Shown in pieces: positions 7,561 to 11,982 of a DNA stretch of 11,982 bases. Position numbers and translations under genes: made by a program. Under the pieces are notes generated by a model that saw only the letters and a list, made by a program, of their open reading frames with translations, made no database searches and was not told the origin of the DNA. Source of the DNA: Lutibacter sp. (GTDB lineage Bacteria; Bacteroidota; Bacteroidia; Flavobacteriales; Flavobacteriaceae); assembly GCA_004195315.1 (NCBI GenBank), contig SDWL01000031.1:1-11982 (forward strand), given 5' to 3'. Each line of letters starts with the position of its first letter. Position 1 is the first letter of the stretch.

Positions 7561-9075
7561 TTAGAACTCTAATTCTAAAAGTTCTTCTAAATGTTTTCTT
7601 GAATTAGACAATCTAGGCACTTTGTGTTGTCCACCTAATTTACCTTTTTGTTTTAGCCAATCGTAAAATAATCCTTCTTTAGCTACATTAATTTTAGGCA
7701 TTGCCAACGTTAAATTATTATAACGTTTTGCTTCATAATCTGAATTTATCGCTTTTAAAGAATTGTCTAAAATTTCAGTAAAATAATTAATGCATTCTGG
7801 GTGTTTTCTAAATTCAATAACCCATTCATGTCCGCCATTTTTATTTCCATTCATAAAAATAGGAGCTACGGTATATTCAGAAACTTCACTATCGGTATTT
7901 AAACAAGCTTGTTTTAAAGCATTTTCAGCATTTTCAATAATTAATTCTTCTCCAAAAACATTGATAAAATGTTTTGTTCTTCCAGTAATTCTAATTCTGT
8001 GAGGTTTTAATGAAGTGAATTTTACAGTATCACCAATTAAATAACGCCATAAACCACCATTTGTAGTAATTACTAATGCATAATTCACATTTAATTTTAC
8101 TTGAGAAAGAGGAATTGCTTCTGGATTTTCAGCATCAAATTTACTCATAGGAATAAACTCGTAAAAAATACCATAATCAAGCATTAATAACATGTCAAAA
8201 GAATTATTAATATCTTGAATTGCGAAAAACCCTTCAGAAGCATTGTAAGTTTCGTAATATTTAAAATCTTTTTTAGGAATTATTTTTTTGAATTGCTCTC
8301 TGTATGGATTAAAGTTTACACCTCCGTGAAAATATACTTCAAGGTTAGGCCAAACTTCTAAAATATTATTTTTCCCTGTTCTTTCCAATACTTTATTTAA
8401 CAATACCAACATCCAAGATGGAACGCCAACTAAGCTAGTAATATCTTCTTCAATGGTTTCATTAATAATAGCTTCTATTTTACTTTCCCATTCACTCATT
8501 AAAGCAGTTTCCTGTTTTGGTGCGCTACTATAATCTATCCAAAAAGGTAAATTCTCAATAATAATTGCCGACAAATCACCAAAAAACGAATTGTTATCTT
8601 CATAAACAGTACTGCTTCCTCCTAATCGCAAGCCTTTTCCAATAAAAAGTTGCGATTCTGGATTATTGTTAAAATACAAACAAAGCATATCTTTTCCTGC
8701 TTTAAAATGACAATCTTCTAAAGCTTCTTCGCTCACAGGAATAAATTTGCTTTTTGCGTTAGTGGTTCCGCTAGATTTTGCAAACCATTTTATAGGAGTA
8801 GGCCAAAAAATATTTTGTTCACCTTTTCTGGCACGTTCAATCATTGGCTCAATAGATTCATATTGTTGAATTGGTACTTTTTTAGTAAATTCTTTATAGG
8901 ATTTAATAAATGAAAATTCATATTTATTTCCAAGTTCTGTATATTGTGCTTTAGACAATAATTTGAATAATAATTCATTTTGTACATCAACTGGATATTT
9001 TAAAAACAGCTCCATTTGGTGCTTTCTTTTTTTTAAAAACCAAGAAATTATTGAATTAACTATTGGATATGGCAT
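7561..9075 (-). CDS. GH3 family adenylate-forming (acyl-acid amido synthetase-like) protein
   Basis: This 504-residue protein belongs to the GH3 family, named after plant auxin-responsive enzymes that activate a carboxylic acid with ATP and join it to an amino acid. All adenylation motifs of the ANL superfamily are visible: the phosphate-binding SSGTT at 101-105 (KSSGTTNAKSKFIP), YNASEG at 277-282, RYLIGD at 344-349 with D349 for ribose binding, and TGRTKHFINVFGEE at about 364-377. So it should adenylate an acid. The acid and acceptor of bacterial members are not known to me, and auxin conjugation should not be assumed. No signal peptide or membrane segment is evident. The start at 9075 gives the usual flavobacterial N-terminus (MPYPIVNSI). 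It converges on the polyprenyl synthase gene and diverges from the DUF2797 gene 46 bp away. Confidence 0.92.
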   Translation of the reverse strand: MPYPIVNSIISWFLKKRKHQMELFLKYPVDVQNELLFKLLSKAQYTELGNKYEFSFIKSYKEFTKKVPIQQYESIEPMIERARKGEQNIFWPTPIKWFAKSSGTTNAKSKFIPVSEEALEDCHFKAGKDMLCLYFNNNPESQLFIGKGLRLGGSSTVYEDNNSFFGDLSAIIIENLPFWIDYSSAPKQETALMSEWESKIEAIINETIEEDITSLVGVPSWMLVLLNKVLERTGKNNILEVWPNLEVYFHGGVNFNPYREQFKKIIPKKDFKYYETYNASEGFFAIQDINNSFDMLLMLDYGIFYEFIPMSKFDAENPEAIPLSQVKLNVNYALVITTNGGLWRYLIGDTVKFTSLKPHRIRITGRTKHFINVFGEELIIENAENALKQACLNTDSEVSEYTVAPIFMNGNKNGGHEWVIEFRKHPECINYFTEILDNSLKAINSDYEAKRYNNLTLAMPKINVAKEGLFYDWLKQKGKLGGQHKVPRLSNSRKHLEELLELEF

Positions 9076-9121
9076 TTTTTTATAAGTATCTTTAGCGAGT
9101 TAAATTTACTAAAAACTTTCT

Positions 9122-9919
9122 ATGCAATACCAAACTGTTTTAAAAAAAATGATGACTGAGCTAAATGATGTGGTTCATTATTATTTAGATGTTGAAAATG
9201 ATGTTTTAAATTTAAACCAGTTGTTAGGTAGGGAAATTGAAATCAGTTTTAAAGGTTACCAATGTTTGTGCTGTGGACAGGAGAAAAAAATTTTCAGACA
9301 AGGGTTTTGTTACAACTGTTTTTATGAAAGCGCTCAAGGGGGCGACTGGATTATGAAACCAGAATTGAGTACAGCACATTTAAACATTGAAGATCGCGAT
9401 TTGGAATATGAAAAGCAAGTACAATTAAAACCACATATTGTATATTTAGCCTTATCTAGCAATGTAAAAGTTGGTGTAACTCGTAAAACACAAGTGCCAA
9501 CGCGTTGGATTGACCAAGGAGCTACAAAAGCCATAGAAATTTTAGAAGTTCCCAATAGGTATTTAGCAGGAATTACAGAAGTTGCTTTAAAAGACTATGT
9601 TGCTGATAAAACAAGTTGGCAGAAAATGTTAAAAAATGAAGTTTTAGATGCAAATTTAATTGAAGAAAGAGAAAAATTAAAGGCATTTATTCCAGCTGAA
9701 GCGCTAGATTATTTTCTACCAAATAATGGTAAAATTACCGAGATAAATTATCCAGTGATAAAATACCCAACAAAAATAAAAACATTAAACATTGAAAAAG
9801 AACATGTATATTCATGTAAATTGGTTGGTATAAAAGGTCAATATTTACTATTTGAAGATAATACCGTCTTTAATGTGAGAAATAACGAAGGTTACAAAGT
9901 AATAATTACTGTAAAATAA
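9122..9919 (+). CDS. DUF2797 family protein with zinc ribbon and possible GIY-YIG-like core
   Basis: I recognise the 265-residue product as DUF2797, a family of unknown function. Residues 48-66 form a treble-cysteine zinc site, C48-x2-C51 and C63-x2-C66 with an extra C50, suggesting nucleic acid binding. The segment 105-130 (HIVYLALSS, then KVGVTRK, then TRW with R128) resembles the start of GIY-YIG nuclease or T5orf172 domains, in which a VY strand is followed by a VG-T strand and an arginine; this is my own pattern match. The C-terminal third (from about 215) looks like a small beta-rich domain ending VIITVK. The ATG at 9122 is preferred over ATGs at 9149 and 9152 because the MQYQTVLKKM start resembles relatives. 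It sits alone on its strand, with only 6 bp to the convergent lipoprotein gene. Confidence 0.85.
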   Translation: MQYQTVLKKMMTELNDVVHYYLDVENDVLNLNQLLGREIEISFKGYQCLCCGQEKKIFRQGFCYNCFYESAQGGDWIMKPELSTAHLNIEDRDLEYEKQVQLKPHIVYLALSSNVKVGVTRKTQVPTRWIDQGATKAIEILEVPNRYLAGITEVALKDYVADKTSWQKMLKNEVLDANLIEEREKLKAFIPAEALDYFLPNNGKITEINYPVIKYPTKIKTLNIEKEHVYSCKLVGIKGQYLLFEDNTVFNVRNNEGYKVIITVK

Positions 9920-9925
9920 AAAGAC

Positions 9926-10273
9926 CTAATCTCTATTATCTTCCCAAACCAATATTTTTATTATTTCGTCTATAAAATCGGGGCAATTTCCATCACCATT
10001 TCCAGTTATTCCTCCATCAGGAGAACAAACAAATTCACATTGTACATTATATAAATTATTGAATTGATCACAACAGACTGAAGTTATATAATAATATGAT
10101 TCTCCATCAATTTCCCATTTCCAAACTTGTGTAGGAGGATTGGTCACGTTATTATTCATGATTGTTTCAATTTTATCTTTTATACATGTTGGAGCATTAA
10201 TCTTTAAATCAGATTTTTCACAACTCAGTAAAGTGAAAATTCCAGCAGTTAAAAATGTTAAAATATGTTTCAT
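9926..10273 (-). CDS. Small cysteine-rich lipoprotein, DUF6970-like
   Basis: A 115-residue lipoprotein precursor: a short hydrophobic signal with lipobox LLSC, lipidated at C18. The mature part has six more cysteines (C30, C67, C68, C79, C83, C97), which would suit disulfides in the periplasm or on the cell surface. The pattern CIKDKI, PPTQVWKW, YYYITSVCCDQFNNLY, CSPDGG, GDGNCPDF and a final VWEDNRD agrees with what I remember of DUF6970 proteins from Bacteroidota; function unknown. The acidic residues just after the cysteine (EKSD) partly resemble the surface-export signal of flavobacterial lipoproteins, a weak hint only. It lies 29 bp downstream of the queuosine-precursor transporter gene on the same strand, so it may be read from the same transcript. 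Confidence 0.8.
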   Translation of the reverse strand: MKHILTFLTAGIFTLLSCEKSDLKINAPTCIKDKIETIMNNNVTNPPTQVWKWEIDGESYYYITSVCCDQFNNLYNVQCEFVCSPDGGITGNGDGNCPDFIDEIIKILVWEDNRD

Positions 10274-10302
10274 AGTGTTATAAATACCTGATTAATTGAA
10301 TG

Positions 10303-10995
10303 TTAATTAAAAAACTTGATTTCTTCGCCAATTTTTAAATTAAATCTACTTCTGAATAAATAAACAATAAAATATAAAATAGGTGTGTCTAAAAGAGCAA
10401 TTATAATTTTAAATAGAAATCCGCTAATAAGTAGCGTTGAAAACAGTGACCATGGCAATACACCAAAACTGCATAATAAAGTTACAACGGTAAGCGTATC
10501 AATAAATTGAGACGAAAATGTGGAGAAATTATTCCGTAACCAAAGGTGTTTTCCTTTTGTTTTTCGTTTCCAAAAATGAAAAATTCGTATATCAATAAAC
10601 TGCGCAAATAAATAGGCTAACATAGAAGCTAAAACAGCAATAGGTGACAATCCAAAAACTTTGGAGAATAGATCATTATTTATAGGAGAATTGTCAATTG
10701 CTGAGGTATAATTTGCAATTAATATAATTATCATAGAGAAAAACGAAGCAAAAATACCAGCTATTACTATTTGATTGGCTTTCTTTTTACCATATATTTC
10801 TGAAATAATATCGGTAATTAAAAAGGTAATAGGATAAGGTAAAATACCAACAGATAATTCAAATCTAAACCAACCAAACGGATTCCAATAAAAGAATTTT
10901 TGAAATATTAAGTTTGAACCCACCAATGCAGCAATAAACATGGATGCTAAAATAAGGAAGATTGTAAATGCTTCAGATTTTTGTTTTGGATTCAT
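10303..10995 (-). CDS. yhhQ: Queuosine precursor transporter, YhhQ / VUT (DUF165) family
   Basis: A 230-residue inner-membrane protein with about six hydrophobic segments (roughly 10-31, 47-61, 76-95, 116-135, 165-180 and 185-215). The family signature is clear: PYPITFLITDIISEIYG at 53-69 (D62, E66), AQFIDIRIFHFWK at 131-143, then RNNFST at 154-159 and SSQFIDT at 161-167 with Q163 and D166. E. coli YhhQ, of similar length, imports the deazapurines preQ0 and preQ1, so this protein probably supplies precursor to queuosine synthesis, whose enzyme QueA is encoded in the same window. Whether this organism also makes preQ1 itself cannot be judged here. The gene diverges from fabD across 76 bp; I see no strong promoter on its own strand (TATATTCG at 11012-11019 is one base off the -7 consensus, without a good TTG). 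Confidence 0.93.
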   Translation of the reverse strand: MNPKQKSEAFTIFLILASMFIAALVGSNLIFQKFFYWNPFGWFRFELSVGILPYPITFLITDIISEIYGKKKANQIVIAGIFASFFSMIIILIANYTSAIDNSPINNDLFSKVFGLSPIAVLASMLAYLFAQFIDIRIFHFWKRKTKGKHLWLRNNFSTFSSQFIDTLTVVTLLCSFGVLPWSLFSTLLISGFLFKIIIALLDTPILYFIVYLFRSRFNLKIGEEIKFFN

Positions 10996-11007
10996 AGTTA
11001 ATAGATT

Positions 11008-11039
11008 TTAACGAATATAACAAATAATTCCTATTTTTG
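11008..11039 (+). promoter_or_regulatory. Bacteroidota-type promoter for fabD
   Basis: TATTTTTG at 11032-11039 matches the TAnnTTTG -7 element exactly. At the expected distance upstream (11008-11010) stands TTA rather than TTG. Transcription from about 11046 would leave a leader of some 26 nt before fabD, which fits a housekeeping gene. Confidence 0.5.
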
Positions 11040-11071
11040 TATTTTGAAATAAACAACGAAATAAAATTAAA

Positions 11072-11950
11072 ATGAAAGCATATATTTTTCCAGGTCAAGG
11101 GGCACAATTTACAGGAATGGGTTTAGATTTATATAACAACTCTCCTTTAGCAAAAGAACTTTTTGAACAAGCTAATGAAATTTTAGGATTCAACATTACA
11201 GCTATTATGTTTGAAGGAACTGCTGAAGAATTGCAGCAGACAAAAGTAACACAGCCAGCCATATTTTTACATTCTGTGATATTAGCAAAAATGTTGGGTG
11301 AAGATTTTAAACCAGAAATGGTAGCAGGTCATTCTTTAGGAGAATTATCAGCGTTAGTAGCAAATGGAGTTTTAACTTTTGAAGATGGACTTAGATTGGT
11401 TTCAAAAAGAGCTTTAGCTATGCAAAAAGCGTGTGAAGCACAAGAATCTACGATGGCCGCTGTTTTAGGATTAGATGATGCTATGGTTGAAGAAACATGT
11501 GCTAGCATTGATGGAATAGTTGTTGCTGCAAATTATAATTGTCCTGGTCAATTGGTTATTTCAGGAGAAATTTCAGCAATAGATAAAGCGTGTGAATTAT
11601 TAACGGAAAAAGGAGCAAAACGAGCTATAAAATTACCTGTTGGAGGTGCTTTTCATTCGCCTTTAATGGAACCTGCAAGAGAAGAATTAGCTGAAGCAAT
11701 AATGAACACAACATTTAGTGTGCCAATGTGCCCAGTATATCAAAATGTGGTTGCAAAAGCAGTTACTAATTCTGAAGAAATAAAAGAAAACTTAATAGCA
11801 CAATTAACAGCTCCAGTTCGTTGGACACAATCTATTCAACAAATGATTACTGATGGTGGAACTGAATTTATTGAAGTAGGACCTGGTAAAGTATTACAAG
11901 GATTAATGCGTAAAATAGATAGAAGTGTTGCCGCAAGTGGTGCAGCATAA
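11072..11950 (+). CDS. fabD: Malonyl-CoA:acyl carrier protein transacylase FabD
   Basis: FabD moves the malonyl group from CoA to acyl carrier protein, supplying the extender unit for type II fatty acid synthesis in the cytoplasm. The 292-residue product is complete and of normal length (E. coli FabD has 309). Catalytic residues are all visible: GQG with Q9 near the start, the nucleophile S88 in GHSLGE (86-91), R113 in KRALAMQ, and H195 in GAFHSPLM. NCPGQLVISG, PVRWTQSI and the final EVGPGKVLQGL are further family signatures. It starts 26 nt after a predicted transcription start, with the A-rich leader usual in this phylum. The stop is only nine bases from adapter-like sequence at the right edge, so downstream neighbours cannot be seen. 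Confidence 0.97.
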   Translation: MKAYIFPGQGAQFTGMGLDLYNNSPLAKELFEQANEILGFNITAIMFEGTAEELQQTKVTQPAIFLHSVILAKMLGEDFKPEMVAGHSLGELSALVANGVLTFEDGLRLVSKRALAMQKACEAQESTMAAVLGLDDAMVEETCASIDGIVVAANYNCPGQLVISGEISAIDKACELLTEKGAKRAIKLPVGGAFHSPLMEPAREELAEAIMNTTFSVPMCPVYQNVVAKAVTNSEEIKENLIAQLTAPVRWTQSIQQMITDGGTEFIEVGPGKVLQGLMRKIDRSVAASGAA

Positions 11951-11959
11951 AAACAATTG

Positions 11960-11982
11960 CTGTCTCTTATACACATCTCCGA
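11960..11982. other. Tn5 mosaic end plus Nextera adapter start (probable sequencing artefact)
   Basis: CTGTCTCTTATACACATCT at 11960-11978 is the 19-bp Tn5 transposase mosaic end used in Illumina Nextera libraries, and the next four bases, CCGA, are the first bases of the Nextera read-2 adapter. Placed at the extreme end, this is best explained by untrimmed adapter carried into the assembly. Genomic sequence probably ends at 11959. Confidence 0.93.

Noticed and set aside
10292..10310. TTAATT/AATTAA inverted repeat at the end of the transporter gene as a terminator
   Set aside because: It is purely AT, overlaps the stop codon, and would lie between two closely spaced genes on the same strand; expected by chance in DNA of this composition.
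11960..11978. A natural Tn5 or IS50 insertion end
   Set aside because: The 19 bases are the engineered mosaic end rather than the natural IS50 ends, the following bases match the Nextera adapter, and it stands at the extreme end of the sequence.
1..11982. Defence system, CRISPR array, prophage, integrative element or biosynthetic cluster
   Set aside because: No spaced direct repeats, nuclease-toxin pairs, integrase, phage structural genes or multi-enzyme clusters were found; the genes are chromosomal housekeeping genes and common lineage-specific families.

Overview
The window is ordinary chromosomal sequence from a member of the Bacteroidota, most likely class Flavobacteriia. It is strongly AT-rich. 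Bacteroidota-style promoter elements (TTG about 24 bp upstream of TAnnTTTG) lie upstream of queA and fabD, initiation regions are A-rich without clear Shine-Dalgarno sequences, and several gene families are typical of flavobacteria: a long secreted Asp-box/VPS10-type protein, a bacterial GH3 protein, a DUF2797 protein and a DUF6970-like lipoprotein. I cannot place it to genus. There are nine protein-coding genes and no rRNA, tRNA, CRISPR array, integrase or transposase gene.

Layout. Positions 1-2778 (minus) carry a very long open frame for a secreted Asp-box (BNR) beta-propeller protein; its C-terminus lies beyond the left edge. Divergent from it is aroA (EPSP synthase, 2848-4059). A good promoter at 4093-4124 leads into queA (4235-5284). 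A roughly 140-bp intergenic stretch built of nested inverted repeats (5311-5451) separates queA from rlmN (5502-6539), which is followed 27 bp later by a long-chain polyprenyl diphosphate synthase (6567-7544). On the minus strand, tail to tail with it, is a GH3 family adenylate-forming enzyme (7561-9075), divergent from a DUF2797 zinc-ribbon protein (9122-9919). Then come, on the minus strand, a small cysteine-rich lipoprotein (9926-10273) and a YhhQ-type queuosine-precursor transporter (10303-10995), and finally fabD on the plus strand (11072-11950).

How the genes fit together. Most are housekeeping: aromatic amino acid synthesis (aroA), RNA modification (queA, rlmN), quinone side-chain or other isoprenoid synthesis (polyprenyl synthase) and fatty acid initiation (fabD). 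The one cross-link visible is queuosine: the window holds both the enzyme that builds the epoxycyclopentane ring on preQ1-tRNA (QueA) and a transporter of the family that imports preQ0/preQ1, in separate transcription units about 5 kb apart.

I found no convincing new multi-gene system. The observations most worth a second look are the composite palindromic element between queA and rlmN, the possible GIY-YIG-like core in the DUF2797 protein, the GH3 enzyme of unknown substrate, and the last 23 bases, which match the Tn5 mosaic end plus the start of the Illumina Nextera adapter and so are very probably not genomic.
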